A stretch of 64,000 nt of DNA from Zhihengliuella alba (GCF_039538765.1 NZ_BAABCJ010000007.1:186001-250000); one strand, 5' to 3'. Positions 33,249 through 42,705 are shown, numbered from the stretch's first letter. The notes: a model not told the origin generated them from the sequence alone. Program-made: numbers and translations.

Positions 33249-34678
33249 CGTCCGACCTCCGTGAAGAAATCGGCCCCGACGGGCGTCTCGAGGGTGCGGG
33301 CGAGGCGGGCCTCGCCGTTGTAGGCGATCTCGTGGACCACGCCGGAGGCGGGGTCGTTGACGTAGGCCCGCTGCTGGTCCACCACCAGGTCGAGGCCCGG
33401 CGTGTCAGCGGTGAGGGCGCCGCCGTCCGGGGCGGCCGCCAGCGCCTCGGTGGAACCGACCACGGCGGGCGCCTCCTCCCCCGGGCCCGCGGTCAGGACG
33501 TGCAGCCGGCCGGAGGCGCCGAGCGCCACCACGTGCGTGTCGGCGTCGTCCACGGCGGCCACCTTGACCAGCGGCTCGGGCGCGGGCAAGAGCTCCCAGA
33601 CCCGCTCCCGGGTGTCCAGGAGCCAGACGCCGCGCTGGGCCTCGCCCTCGCCGGCGAGCGCGGCCACGGTGGGCCGGCCCTTGCGGTTCGCGAACGCGGT
33701 GGCCGGCGGCGCTTCGGTGCCTTCCGGGTAGGGGACGTGCTCCAGCGCCGGCTTGCCGTCCGCGTCGACGGTCGCGAGCACGGCGCCGTCCAAGCAGCCC
33801 ACCACCACGCCCACGCGGGTGGTGATGGTGCCCTCCGCCGCGGGGCACGCGGCCGAGACGCCCTCGACGGGGCTCCCCTCGGCGTCGTAGTACTGCACCT
33901 CCGCCACGGTCCCGGAGGCGTCCGGGACCGTGACGAGCGCTCCGGCGCCGACGGGCGCCACGAGGCCCCGGTGCGCCGGGAGCCCGATCCGGAAGCGCTC
34001 CTCCGGCGCGCCCTCGGACAGCGCCTCGTTGTCCAGGAGCACGGCCTCGTGCGAGCCCTGGAAGAACACGCCGGTGCTGCCGGCGGTGGGCAGGCTGGAG
34101 GTGGAGACCGTGGACTCGCCCTCTCCGGCGACGGCGCCGACGGGCCGCGGGTCCGAGCGGTAGTAGTGGAAGTGGTCCACGTGGTCCCAGGTCCAGACGC
34201 CGCTGTCCACGACCTCCAGTCCCGCTTCCGTGGTGACGAACAGGTAGCGCCCGCCCGAGGCCAGGGCCTGCGGCTTGCCGACGGGATCGAGCTCGGTGGA
34301 CTCGCCGGTCAGGAGGTCGTGCAGTCCCACCGCGCCCGCGGCGTCCACGGAGGCGATCTTGACCTGCGGCTCGCCGACCTGCTGCGCCCCCTCGACGGAG
34401 CCGTGGCCACCGGCCTCGGCGTCCGCGCCGGCCTCCTGGCCGGATTCGCTGCCGGTCTCGTTGCCGGTCTCGTTGCCGCCGGGGTCGGCGACGCCGGCGG
34501 AGCAGCCGGCCGTCGCGAGCACCGCGGCGGCCGCGAGCGCGAAGAGCGCGACCGGGCGCCTCGACGGCACGCGTCCGGTCGGCACGCGTCCTGACAGCGC
34601 CGGGGCTCCGGGCGGTGGCGTGGTCTCCACGGGTTCTGTTCCTGCGTCGATGGCCACGGGTGGTGCGAGGCGCGTCAT
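33245..34678 (-). CDS. Second AztD-like secreted lipoprotein
   Basis: A 477-residue protein related in pattern to the AztD gene downstream but clearly diverged. It has an unusual 45-residue cytoplasmic-looking Pro/Arg-rich start before the hydrophobic segment and lipobox (ATAGC), then a low-complexity Gly/Glu/Asn linker and a propeller-like domain with possible metal ligands (HVDHFHYYRSDPR, LPAHRGL). It overlaps both neighbours by four bases (aztB and aztC), so it is an integral part of the zinc operon. It may hold or deliver zinc; two AztD-type proteins in one operon suggest distinct steps (inference). Confidence 0.8.
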   Translation of the reverse strand: MTRLAPPVAIDAGTEPVETTPPPGAPALSGRVPTGRVPSRRPVALFALAAAAVLATAGCSAGVADPGGNETGNETGSESGQEAGADAEAGGHGSVEGAQQVGEPQVKIASVDAAGAVGLHDLLTGESTELDPVGKPQALASGGRYLFVTTEAGLEVVDSGVWTWDHVDHFHYYRSDPRPVGAVAGEGESTVSTSSLPTAGSTGVFFQGSHEAVLLDNEALSEGAPEERFRIGLPAHRGLVAPVGAGALVTVPDASGTVAEVQYYDAEGSPVEGVSAACPAAEGTITTRVGVVVGCLDGAVLATVDADGKPALEHVPYPEGTEAPPATAFANRKGRPTVAALAGEGEAQRGVWLLDTRERVWELLPAPEPLVKVAAVDDADTHVVALGASGRLHVLTAGPGEEAPAVVGSTEALAAAPDGGALTADTPGLDLVVDQQRAYVNDPASGVVHEIAYNGEARLARTLETPVGADFFTEVGR

Positions 34679-35706
34679 GCGGTCCTTTCGGGGACGGGGG
34701 CGGATGCGGGCGGCGCCTCGGAAGGCGCGCCCGAGGAGTTCTGGATCGGGCTCGGGGTCACGGCCGAGACCGAGACGGGAATCGGAGTCGGGGTCTGGGT
34801 CTGGGCCTGGGCCTGGGCCTGGGTCGGGGTCGGGGTCGGCGCGTGCACCGGTTCCGGGACCGCGTCGGCGTGGGGCCGGTAGCGGTTGGCCACGGCGCCG
34901 ACGGCCCGGCGGGCGGCGGCGGAGAGCCCGGCGAGGAGGATCGCGGCGCAGGCGATCGAGGCGCCGGCGGCGGTCCCGCCGTACCAGGACGTCGCGAGGC
35001 CGAGCACCACGGCGGCGACGCCGAACGCGCAGGCGGCGAGCATCGTCGTCGGAATCCTCCGGGTCCACTGGCCCGCCGCGACGGCCGGCGCCAGCAGGAG
35101 CCCCACCACCAGCAGCGAGCCGACGGCCCGGTAGGACGCGACGACGGCCAGGGTCACGAGGACCACCAGCATCACCTGGGCGAGCTGGGGCCGCAGACAC
35201 AGGGTGGCGGCGACGCGGGCGTCGAACGCCGCGGCGACGAACCGCCGGTGGAACAGGACGGCGATCACCACGGTGGCCACCAGGGCGCCGGCGAGCACGG
35301 CGACGTCGACGGGCGCGATGGCCAGGACGTCGCCGAAGAGCATGACGGTGGCGTCGGTGGCGAAGCTGCGCGAGTGGGACACGATGATGATGCCGAGGGA
35401 GAGCATGCCGACGAAGAGCAGGCCGATGCTCGTGTCATAGGAGAGCCGACCGCGGCGCTGGAGCAGGCCGATGGCGGAGCTCATCGCGGCGGCGCTGACG
35501 GCGGCGCCCAGCAGGGCCGGAGCGCCGACGAGCGTGGCGATGGCGACGCCGGGCAGCATGCCGTGGCCGATCGCCTCGCCCAGGAACGCCATCCCGCGGA
35601 CGACCACCCAGGTGCCGACGATCCCGCAGATCAGCGCGACGAGGGACCCGCCGAACAGGGCGCGGGCCATGAATTCCGTGGTGAAGGGGTCAGTGAGTGC
35701 GAACAC
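34675..35706 (-). CDS. aztB: Zinc ABC transporter permease
   Basis: A 343-residue ABC-3 family permease. The start PFTTEFMARALFGGSLVALICG and GEAIGHGMLPGVAIA are typical of ZnuB/AztB. About seven to nine membrane helices fill residues 10-270; the last 60 residues are a Pro/Gln/Thr-rich tail with simple repeats (PTPTPTQAQAQAQTQTPTP) that the family normally lacks. The GTG at 35706 has no good ribosome-binding site, so translation may be leaderless, but family alignment supports it. It is the first gene of the minus-strand zinc operon, beside a Zur-type box. Confidence 0.9.
   Translation of the reverse strand: MFALTDPFTTEFMARALFGGSLVALICGIVGTWVVVRGMAFLGEAIGHGMLPGVAIATLVGAPALLGAAVSAAAMSSAIGLLQRRGRLSYDTSIGLLFVGMLSLGIIIVSHSRSFATDATVMLFGDVLAIAPVDVAVLAGALVATVVIAVLFHRRFVAAAFDARVAATLCLRPQLAQVMLVVLVTLAVVASYRAVGSLLVVGLLLAPAVAAGQWTRRIPTTMLAACAFGVAAVVLGLATSWYGGTAAGASIACAAILLAGLSAAARRAVGAVANRYRPHADAVPEPVHAPTPTPTQAQAQAQTQTPTPIPVSVSAVTPSPIQNSSGAPSEAPPASAPVPERTA
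34786..34848. repeat. Hexanucleotide-like simple repeat in aztB 3' end
   Basis: Successive GGTCTG/GGCCTG/GGTCGG units encode the PT/QA/QT dipeptide tail of the permease. It could expand or shrink by slippage in multiples of six without breaking the frame. Confidence 0.6.
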
Positions 35707-35725
35707 AAGAAGCTAAGCTAGCATT

Positions 35726-35747
35726 AAAATGAGAATCATTCGCAACA
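35726..35747. promoter_or_regulatory. Zur-type box between aztB and aztA
   Basis: AAATGAGAATCATTCGCAAC contains the core TGAGAATCATTC expected of actinobacterial Zur sites and recurs almost identically at 43872. It lies in the 57-base spacer between the divergent aztB and aztA genes and can control both; repression when zinc is plentiful is expected. Confidence 0.8.
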
Positions 35748-35763
35748 GAACGGAGTGGTGACG

Positions 35764-36390
35764 ATGGACCACGCCCCCGCCCTCTCGGCCCGCGGCCTGT
35801 GCTTCGCCTACGACGGCCGCGACGTCCTGCACGACGTCGGCGTCGACCTGCAGCGCGGACACGTCACGGCGATCGCCGGACCCAACGGATCAGGCAAGTC
35901 GACACTGGTGGAGCTGCTCGCCGGGGTCCGCCGGCCCCGTGCGGGCCGCGTCGACCGGAGCGCCCCGGTGGCGCTGGTGGTCCAGCGGCCCTCGGTCCCG
36001 GAGGGGCTCCCGGTGACGGTGCACGACGTCGTCGCGATGGGGACGTGGCGGACGGACCGGGCCCGCCGGCGCGGCGAGGCGAAGGAGGCGATCGCCGCCG
36101 CGATCGAGCGGGTGGGCCTGCAGGGCCTCGAGGGCCGCCAGCTCCGCGACCTCTCCGGCGGCCAGCGGCAGCGCGCCCTCCTGGCGCAGGGACTCGTGCA
36201 GGAGACGGACGTGCTCCTGCTGGACGAGCCGGCGGCCAACCTGGACGCCGCGAGCCGGGAGCGCACGCGCGCCCTCCTGGCCGCCGAGGCAGCCCGGGGC
36301 AGGGCGATCGCGTGCGTCAGCCACGACCAGGCCGCGATCGACGCCGCCGACTCGGTCATCCGCCTCGAGGCGGGCCGACGCGTGGGCTGA
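35764..36390 (+). CDS. aztA: Zinc ABC transporter ATP-binding protein
   Basis: A compact 208-residue ATPase. Walker A is GPNGSGKST (residues 39-47), signature LSGGQRQRALLAQGL and Walker B VLLLDEPAANL, followed by the switch His in CVSHDQAA. It drives zinc uptake through AztB. It faces the rest of the azt operon across a Zur-type box, with CGGAG eight bases before its ATG. Confidence 0.92.
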   Translation: MDHAPALSARGLCFAYDGRDVLHDVGVDLQRGHVTAIAGPNGSGKSTLVELLAGVRRPRAGRVDRSAPVALVVQRPSVPEGLPVTVHDVVAMGTWRTDRARRRGEAKEAIAAAIERVGLQGLEGRQLRDLSGGQRQRALLAQGLVQETDVLLLDEPAANLDAASRERTRALLAAEAARGRAIACVSHDQAAIDAADSVIRLEAGRRVG

Positions 36391-36428
36391 CCGGACGCGC
36401 CTGACTGCGCTCCACGTAGCATGGCGCC

Positions 36429-38234
36429 ATGACCAGTCGTGATGCGCAGGACCAGGGCCAGCCGCCCGCCGACAGCACCTCACAGGATGGCGGCGCCCCG
36501 GGCGACGGAGCCGGCCAGGACGGTCCGCCCCGGCGCATCGTGGTGGTCGGCGGCGTCGCCGGCGGCATGAGCTTCGCCGCCCGCGCCCGGCGCCTGGACC
36601 GGCACGTCCGCATCACGGTGCTGGACCGCGGCGAGTACGTCTCCTTCTCCAACTGCGGGCTTCCCTACTACGTCGACGGCGAGATCGAGGACTCCTACCA
36701 CCTGGCCCCGCGGACGCCGGAGACGTTCGCGCAGCAGGACATCGACGTCCGCCTGAGGCACGACGTCGTCGCGCTCGATCCGGACGCCCGGACCGTCACC
36801 GCCCGGGGGACGTCCGAGTCCGGCACCACCCGCGAGGAGACCTTCGAGTACGACGACGTGGTCCTCTCCCCCGGCGGCAACGCGACCATCCCGCCCATCG
36901 ACGGGCTCCAGGCCGGGTTCGACGCCGGCCGGGTCCACACCCTGCGCACCGTGGACGACTCACTGGACCTGCGCGGCCACGTCGACTCCGGAGCACGCAC
37001 CGCCGTCGTCATCGGCGGCGGGTTCATCGGCGTCGAGGCCGCCGAGGTCCTCGCCCGCGCCGGGCTGGACGTGGCGCTGGTGCAGCGCTCCGAGCACGTC
37101 CTCCCGCCGCTCGAGCCGGAGACGGCGCACCCGGTGGGCGAGGAGCTGGAACGCCTCGGCATCGCCGTGCACACCGGGGCCGAGGCCACCGCGTACCGGC
37201 ACAACGGCGACGCCCCGGTGATCGTGCTGGGAGGCGGCACCGGGCCGGACGGGCGCACCGAGCTGCCGGCCGACGTGGTGGTGGTCTCCGCCGGGATCGA
37301 GCCGGCGACGGGGCCCTTCGAGGCCGCCGGCATCGCGTGCCAGGACGGCGCGATCCTCGCCGACCCGCACGGCCGCACCAACGTGCCCGGAGTGTGGGCG
37401 GTCGGCGACGCCGTGGCGAGCGTGGACGCCGTCACCGGCGAGCGCCGCGTGGTGGCCCTCGCCGGTCCGGCGAACCGTGCCGGGCGGGCCGTCGCCGACG
37501 CGATGCTCGGCGTCGATGCGCGCCCCATCCCCGCCGCGCTCGGCACGGCGGTGGTCCGGGCGGGCGAGCTGACGGCGGCGATGACCGGTGCCAACCGGAA
37601 GGCGCTCTCGCGCGCCTCCATCCCCGCGCACACCGTCCACCTGCACCCGACGCCGCAGGCGGGCTACATCCCCGGCGTCGAGCCGCTCCACCTGGTGGTG
37701 CACTTCGGGCAGGACGGGCGCCTGCTCGGCGCGCAGGCCGTCGGCAGGCTCGGCGCGGACAAGCGGATCGACGTGCTGGCCACCGCACTGCGGGCCGGCC
37801 TCGGCGCGGACGACCTGGTGGACCTGGATCTGGCCTACGCCCCGCACTACGGCTCGGCGAAGGACCCGGTGAACCTCGCCGGGATGCTGGGCCAGGACGT
37901 CCTCGACGGCTCCCTGCGCCTCTGGTACGCCGAGGACGCCGAGTCGGTGCTCGCGGACAGCCTGGTGGTGGACGTGCGGGGCGAGGACGAGTTCGCCGAG
38001 GAGCGCCTGCGGGACTCGGTCAACATCCCGGTCGACGCGCTCCTCGAGCGCCTCGACGAGCTCCGGGACCGGGCCGACGGCGGGCCCGTCCGTCTGCTGT
38101 GCTCCACCGGCGTGAAGTCCGCCGCCGCGCACCGCATCCTCGCCGAGGCCGGATTCGACTCGGCGTCCCTCTCCGGCGGGCTCGTCACCCTCCGTGCGGC
38201 GCTCGGGCCGGGAGCGGACCGCCTGCTGGCCTGA
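36429..38234 (+). CDS. FAD-dependent CoA-disulfide reductase with C-terminal rhodanese domain
   Basis: A 601-residue fusion. After a 34-residue low-complexity start comes an FAD-binding motif (VVVGGVAGG), then the single-cysteine redox site SFSNCGLPYY (Cys76) that defines the CoA-disulfide reductase/NADH oxidase group, the NAD(P) motif VIGGGFIGVEAAE and the dimerisation domain. Residues about 510-601 form a rhodanese domain with active-site loop LCSTGVKS (Cys near 558). Such fusions reduce CoA disulfides, persulfides or polysulfides. It lies 38 bases after aztA on the same strand, so the two may share a transcript. Confidence 0.9.
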   Translation: MTSRDAQDQGQPPADSTSQDGGAPGDGAGQDGPPRRIVVVGGVAGGMSFAARARRLDRHVRITVLDRGEYVSFSNCGLPYYVDGEIEDSYHLAPRTPETFAQQDIDVRLRHDVVALDPDARTVTARGTSESGTTREETFEYDDVVLSPGGNATIPPIDGLQAGFDAGRVHTLRTVDDSLDLRGHVDSGARTAVVIGGGFIGVEAAEVLARAGLDVALVQRSEHVLPPLEPETAHPVGEELERLGIAVHTGAEATAYRHNGDAPVIVLGGGTGPDGRTELPADVVVVSAGIEPATGPFEAAGIACQDGAILADPHGRTNVPGVWAVGDAVASVDAVTGERRVVALAGPANRAGRAVADAMLGVDARPIPAALGTAVVRAGELTAAMTGANRKALSRASIPAHTVHLHPTPQAGYIPGVEPLHLVVHFGQDGRLLGAQAVGRLGADKRIDVLATALRAGLGADDLVDLDLAYAPHYGSAKDPVNLAGMLGQDVLDGSLRLWYAEDAESVLADSLVVDVRGEDEFAEERLRDSVNIPVDALLERLDELRDRADGGPVRLLCSTGVKSAAAHRILAEAGFDSASLSGGLVTLRAALGPGADRLLA

Positions 38235-38351
38235 CGGCCATCATCAGCGAGCATCCAGCCACCCCTCAGGGCGGGCATGGTTGAGGCGTGGAGTATTGAT
38301 CCCACCACGGACCGATCCAGCCGATCACGTCAGCCGACCGAAGGAGGCGCC

Positions 38352-39005
38352 ATGCTGCTGCTCAGCCCCGCGACCCGCCTGTCCCCGCGCGTCGGACTCC
38401 CCACCGGCCGCAAGCTCACCGTCGCCGTCGTCGGAATCGACGGCGCCGGCAAGACCACCGCCGCCAGCCATCTCGCCGCCGACGCGGCCGACACCGGCTG
38501 GCCGGCCCAGTTCATCAAGAACCCCTCCGGCCGCCGCTGGTTCGCCCGCCTCGCCGAGCGGCACGGTCTGGCTCTGCCGACGCCCCTCCTCGACTGGGCC
38601 GAGACCGCCATCCGGATGTACCGGGTTCTGCGCTCCACCGCCACGGCGGACCGCTTCGACGGACTGACCGTGATGGACCGGCATCTGGCCTGCCAGACCG
38701 TGCTCCGCGAGGTCCGCGGCCTGCCGGCGGGCCGCCTGCTGCCCGCGCTCGAGCGGCTCCTCGCCCGGCGGGCGGGCGTCGGACGGCGGCTGGGCGGCCC
38801 CGACGTCGTCGTCCTCCTGGACGTGGACCCCGCCACCGCCCTGCAGCGGATCACCCTGCGCGGCGAGGACAGCGAGTCACTGGCGGACCTGCAGGCCGCC
38901 CGGGCGGCGTACCTGCACCGGGCCGGCGCCGAGGGCTGGACCGTGATCGACGCGAACCGCGAGGCCCCCGAGGTGCTGCGCGACCTGCGCCGCGCGATCC
39001 TCTAG
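38352..39005 (+). CDS. Thymidylate-kinase-like P-loop protein
   Basis: A 217-residue nucleoside/nucleotide kinase-like protein with P-loop GIDGAGKTT (residues 28-36), a DRH motif (MDRHLACQTV) where thymidylate kinases have DRY/DRF, and a lid-type Arg segment (ITLRGEDSESLADLQ). A perfect AAGGAGG precedes the ATG. It differs enough from housekeeping Tmk that its substrate is uncertain; related proteins appear as stand-alone paralogues in actinobacteria. Confidence 0.8.
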   Translation: MLLLSPATRLSPRVGLPTGRKLTVAVVGIDGAGKTTAASHLAADAADTGWPAQFIKNPSGRRWFARLAERHGLALPTPLLDWAETAIRMYRVLRSTATADRFDGLTVMDRHLACQTVLREVRGLPAGRLLPALERLLARRAGVGRRLGGPDVVVLLDVDPATALQRITLRGEDSESLADLQAARAAYLHRAGAEGWTVIDANREAPEVLRDLRRAIL

Positions 39006-39112
39006 CCCGGCGCACCACGACAGCGGCGCGTCGAGGAGTCGCTTCGGGGGACGCGCCTCACCGACCGTCCCCCGGAACGAGGGGTGGCGGACACCGCAGA
39101 CCGCGCCAGCAG

Positions 39113-40396
39113 TCAGGTGGTGCGGCGCTGCTGCCGGACCACCAGGTAGATCAGATAGGGGGCGCCGACGACGGCGGTGGCCACGCCCGCGGGCAGCGCC
39201 ACCGCGAACAGCCGGGCGGCCGCGAGATCGGCGAGCAGGATGAAGAGCGCGCCGACGAGGGCCGAGGAGATGATCGGCGGCAGCGTGGAGCGCGCCATGA
39301 GCTTGGCGATCTGCGGGCTGGCCAGCGCGACGAACGCCACCGGCCCGGCGAGCACCGTCGCGGCCACGGCCAGCAGGGTCGCGACGCCCAGCAGCCAGAT
39401 GCGCGTCAGGTTGATGCGCAGGCCGAGCGCCACGGCCGTGTCCTGGTGGAGGGCGATCACGCGCAGGCTGCGCTGGGACACCAGCGCGGCGAGGAACCCG
39501 GCGGCGACCAGCGGGATGATGGGCAGGACCTGCGCCCAGTCGCGCCCGTTGATGGTCCCGGTCATCCAGGTCAGGGCCTGGGCGGCGTTGGTGACGTCGC
39601 CCAGCGTGAGCATCCAGGTGGTCATCGCCGCCGCGAGGCCCGAGAGCCCCAGCCCCACGATGATCAGCCGGTTGGACTCGAGCCCGGACTTCCAGGCGAG
39701 GACGAACACGGCGACGGCCGTCAGCGTGCCGGCCAGCGCGGCGCCGAGCGGCAGTCCGAGCGTCGCGGCCAGCCCGGAGACGCCGCCGGCCGAGCCCGCC
39801 AGCACCAGCACGGACACCGCCCCGAAGGACGCGCCCTGCGTGATGCCCAGGACGTCCGGGCTGGCCAGGGGGTTGCGGGCCACCGTCTGCGTCAGGGCGC
39901 CGGCGACGCCGAGGCCCACGCCCGCGACCACCGCGGCGAGCGTGCGCGGGGCGCGGAACTCGATCACGGCCAGCTCGGTCCGCCCGTCGGGCGGCTGCCC
40001 GGCCAGGGTGGCCAGCACGTCCCGGAGAGGGATCTCCGAGCCGCCCACCGCGATGTGCCACGCGGCGGCAAGCAGGCAGGCGACGCCCAGCAGCAGTGGG
40101 ACGGCGAAGCGCCGCAGCGCGGCGGCGCCGGCCGGCCACCGGGTGACCACCGGCCGGCGTGCGACGGCGGGGCGCACCCCGCGCTGTTCCGGCGCCGCCG
40201 CCGTCGAGGCCGAGGTCGAGGTTGAGGCCGAGGTCGATTCGGGTCGGGGCGCGGCGTCCGGCGGGGCTACCGAGCCGGGGACCGGGACCGAGCCGGGCGC
40301 CGGGACCGAGCCCGGGGCCGACGCCGGGCCGGTCGCGGGGGGCGTGCCGACGACGGCGGGCGTGGTCCCGGTCGGGGTCGTCTCGAGGGAGGTCAT
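39113..40396 (-). CDS. Iron-siderophore ABC permease (FecCD family), second subunit
   Basis: A 427-residue permease with about ten membrane helices in residues 95-425 and family stretches RAPRTLAAVVAGVGLGVAGALTQ and NPLASPDVLGI. The first 85 residues are a low-complexity extension with repeated PGSVP units and runs of Ser/Thr/Ala, unusual for FecCD permeases. Its ATG overlaps the stop of the partner permease (ATGA). No ATPase gene follows, so it must be encoded elsewhere. Confidence 0.9.
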   Translation of the reverse strand: MTSLETTPTGTTPAVVGTPPATGPASAPGSVPAPGSVPVPGSVAPPDAAPRPESTSASTSTSASTAAAPEQRGVRPAVARRPVVTRWPAGAAALRRFAVPLLLGVACLLAAAWHIAVGGSEIPLRDVLATLAGQPPDGRTELAVIEFRAPRTLAAVVAGVGLGVAGALTQTVARNPLASPDVLGITQGASFGAVSVLVLAGSAGGVSGLAATLGLPLGAALAGTLTAVAVFVLAWKSGLESNRLIIVGLGLSGLAAAMTTWMLTLGDVTNAAQALTWMTGTINGRDWAQVLPIIPLVAAGFLAALVSQRSLRVIALHQDTAVALGLRINLTRIWLLGVATLLAVAATVLAGPVAFVALASPQIAKLMARSTLPPIISSALVGALFILLADLAAARLFAVALPAGVATAVVGAPYLIYLVVRQQRRTT

Positions 40397-41490
40397 ACGG
40401 CCACCACCTTCCGGCGCCGGGCGATGTAGACGAAGACCGGCGCGCCGATCATCGCGACCACCACGCCGACCGGCAGCTCGCCCGGGCGGGCGATGACCCG
40501 CCCCACCACGTCGGCCAGGAGCAGGAGCGCCGCACCGGTCAGCGCCGCGGCGGGCAGCAGCCACCGGTAGTCGGCGCCGATCGCCCACCGGACGATGTGC
40601 GGGACCAGCAGCCCCAGGAACGCGATGGGCCCGGCCACGGTCACGGCGACGCCGGTGAGCAGGACCAGCGCGGCCAGTCCCACGCCGCGGGCGCGGGCGG
40701 TCGTGACGCCCAGCGACGTCGCGACGGACTCGCCGAGGGCGAGCGCGTTCAGCTGCGTCGCGTTGAGCCACGCGATGACCGCGCCGACGATCACGAGCGG
40801 CCAGAGGACCTCGAGCGCCCCCGAGCGGCCGGCCACCGAGCCGACCTGCCAGAACCGCAGTGTCTCCAGCGCCGCCTCGCTGAGCAGCACGATCCCGGAG
40901 ACGATGCCCGTGCACAGGGCGGTGACGGCCGCGCCGACGAGCACCAGCGTGGTCGGCGAGCCGCCGCGCCGGCCCACGTGCCCGATCCCGAAGACGACGA
41001 CGGCGGCGAGCAGCGCGCCCGCGAAGGCGAGGACCGCCTGGACGGCGTACGGCTGGGGGCCGAGCAGCGCCGTGGTACTGACGATCGCGAGCGCGGCGCC
41101 CTGGTTGATGCCCAGCAGGCCCGGCTCGGCGATCGGGTTGCGCGTGTGCCCCTGCACCAGGGTGCCGGCCATGCCCAGCGCGGCGCCGACGGCCAGGGCG
41201 GTCACGGTGCGCGGGAAGCGTAGCTCCCGGATGGTCATGTCCATGACGGTGCCGGTGGGCGAGAGGATCGCATGGAGCGCCTCGGCCACCGTGTTGGACG
41301 CGGAGCCGATGCAGAGGCTCAGGACGGAGACCACGACGACGGCGCAGGCCAGCCCGACGAGGACCAGGAGCGGGCGCCGCCGCGAGCCGGCGCCGGCCCC
41401 GGGGAGCGTTCCGAGCGCTCGGAGCGCGGCCGGGGCGGCGTCGGGGCCGGCGTCGGGCGGCGCGGTCTGGGACTGGGGGGTGGTGGTCAC
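40393..41490 (-). CDS. Iron-siderophore ABC permease (FecCD family), first subunit
   Basis: A 365-residue permease with about ten helices and the family motifs RFPRTVTALAVGAALGMAGTLVQ and NPIAEPGLLGINQGA. The GTG at 41490 has AGGA eight bases before it. It is divergent from the siderophore-binding lipoprotein gene over 198 bases that contain iron-box-like sequence. Together with the second permease and an ATPase supplied in trans it would import ferric siderophores. Confidence 0.92.
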   Translation of the reverse strand: MTTTPQSQTAPPDAGPDAAPAALRALGTLPGAGAGSRRRPLLVLVGLACAVVVVSVLSLCIGSASNTVAEALHAILSPTGTVMDMTIRELRFPRTVTALAVGAALGMAGTLVQGHTRNPIAEPGLLGINQGAALAIVSTTALLGPQPYAVQAVLAFAGALLAAVVVFGIGHVGRRGGSPTTLVLVGAAVTALCTGIVSGIVLLSEAALETLRFWQVGSVAGRSGALEVLWPLVIVGAVIAWLNATQLNALALGESVATSLGVTTARARGVGLAALVLLTGVAVTVAGPIAFLGLLVPHIVRWAIGADYRWLLPAAALTGAALLLLADVVGRVIARPGELPVGVVVAMIGAPVFVYIARRRKVVAV

Positions 41491-41572
41491 ATGGATCCTG
41501 GCGGGTGGGCGACGGAGCGGGGCGGGGTGCGCGGCGGCGATGGCCGACGAAGTGTGACGTAGGCGGCGGAAA

Positions 41573-41626
41573 TTAGCTTAGACCATGGTAGCGTTTTGGT
41601 CGCTCGGGCGGGTTAGGTGACCCTAA
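41573..41626. promoter_or_regulatory. Iron-box-like sites between permease and binding-protein genes
   Basis: TTAGGTGACCCTAA (41613-41626) is an inverted repeat of the TTAGG...CCTAA type recognised by DtxR/IdeR repressors, though with a shorter spacer than the classical box. A weaker partial match, TTAGCTTAGAC, starts at 41573. Position fits iron repression of both divergent transcripts. Confidence 0.55.
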
Positions 41627-41688
41627 ATCGGGCACTCTGTGTAACCCCACCGCCCGCACCACTCGATATCCCCCTGAGGAGAACCAGC

Positions 41689-42702
41689 ATGAAGAAGACC
41701 CGTCTGGCCATCGCGGCCGTCGCCGCGGCCACGCTCCTGGGCCTGACGGCCTGCGGCGGCGGCTCCACCGCCGAGCAGGCCTCCGGCGCCCCGGCCTCCG
41801 CCTCCAGCGCCGAGGCGGCCGGGTTCCCCAAGACAGTGGAGCACTTCCGCGGCAGCACCGAGATCCCGGAGCAGCCGCTGCGCATCGCCGCCCTGGACCC
41901 CAGCTACGTGGACGCGACGCTCCTGCTCGGCGCCGAGCTGGTCGCCTACACGGAGTACCGACAGGGCAGCAATCCGTTTCCCGAGTACCTGGGCGACGTG
42001 AGCGAGCAGACCGACGAGGCCGTCAACGTGGGCACTATCGCCGAGCCGGACCTGGAGAAGATCCTGGAGGCCGAGCCGGACCTCATCATCACCGCCGACG
42101 TCCGCCAGGGCGCCATGTACGACCAGCTGAGCAAGATCGCCCCCACCGTCATGTCCGAGTCCACGGGCCCGACGTGGAAGGAGAACGTGGTGCTCCTGGG
42201 CGAGTCGATCGGCAAGAAGGCGGAGGCCGAGCAGGCCGTCGCCGACTACGAGGAGCGCGCGGCCGCCGTGGGCGCCGCCATCCTCGAGAAGGACCCGGAG
42301 ACCACCTACTCCCTCCTCCGCTTCGTCGGCGAGGACACCGCCCGCCTCTACTCGTCCAACTCGTTCATCGGCGAGATCATGGCGGACATGGGCGTCCCGC
42401 GCCCGGAGGGCCAGCCGGACACCGAGGAGGAAATCATGGTGCCGCTGTCCACCGAGCAGCTCCTCGAGGCGGACGCGAGCCTGATCATGGAGGCCACCTG
42501 GAACCCGGGCGGCAGCGAGGGCGAGGCATCGGTGGCCCAGCGCGACCGCTTCCGCTCCAACCCGCTCTACTCGGAGCTGACCGGCGAGATCCTCGAGGTG
42601 GACGACAACGTCTTCCTCTCCTCCGTCAGCATCCAGGGCGCCAACGAGGCCGTGACCCAGCTCGCCGAGCACTTCGGCGTGGATCCGCTGCTGGAGAAGT
42701 AG
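41689..42702 (+). CDS. Ferric-siderophore-binding lipoprotein
   Basis: A 337-residue cluster A-II binding protein with lipoprotein signal (lipobox LTAC followed by GGGS), then PLRIAALDPSYVDATLLLGA, EPDLEKILEAEPDLIIT and a C-terminal lobe typical of FepB/FecB-like proteins. A GAGGAG site lies before the ATG at 41689. It delivers iron chelates to the divergently encoded permeases. The siderophore type cannot be read from sequence. Confidence 0.93.
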   Translation: MKKTRLAIAAVAAATLLGLTACGGGSTAEQASGAPASASSAEAAGFPKTVEHFRGSTEIPEQPLRIAALDPSYVDATLLLGAELVAYTEYRQGSNPFPEYLGDVSEQTDEAVNVGTIAEPDLEKILEAEPDLIITADVRQGAMYDQLSKIAPTVMSESTGPTWKENVVLLGESIGKKAEAEQAVADYEERAAAVGAAILEKDPETTYSLLRFVGEDTARLYSSNSFIGEIMADMGVPRPEGQPDTEEEIMVPLSTEQLLEADASLIMEATWNPGGSEGEASVAQRDRFRSNPLYSELTGEILEVDDNVFLSSVSIQGANEAVTQLAEHFGVDPLLEK

Positions 42703-42705
42703 CCG

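Noticed and set aside
32280..33323. A 347-codon plus-strand frame opposite aztC
   Set aside because: It is antisense to a clear zinc-binding lipoprotein gene and has no recognisable domain.
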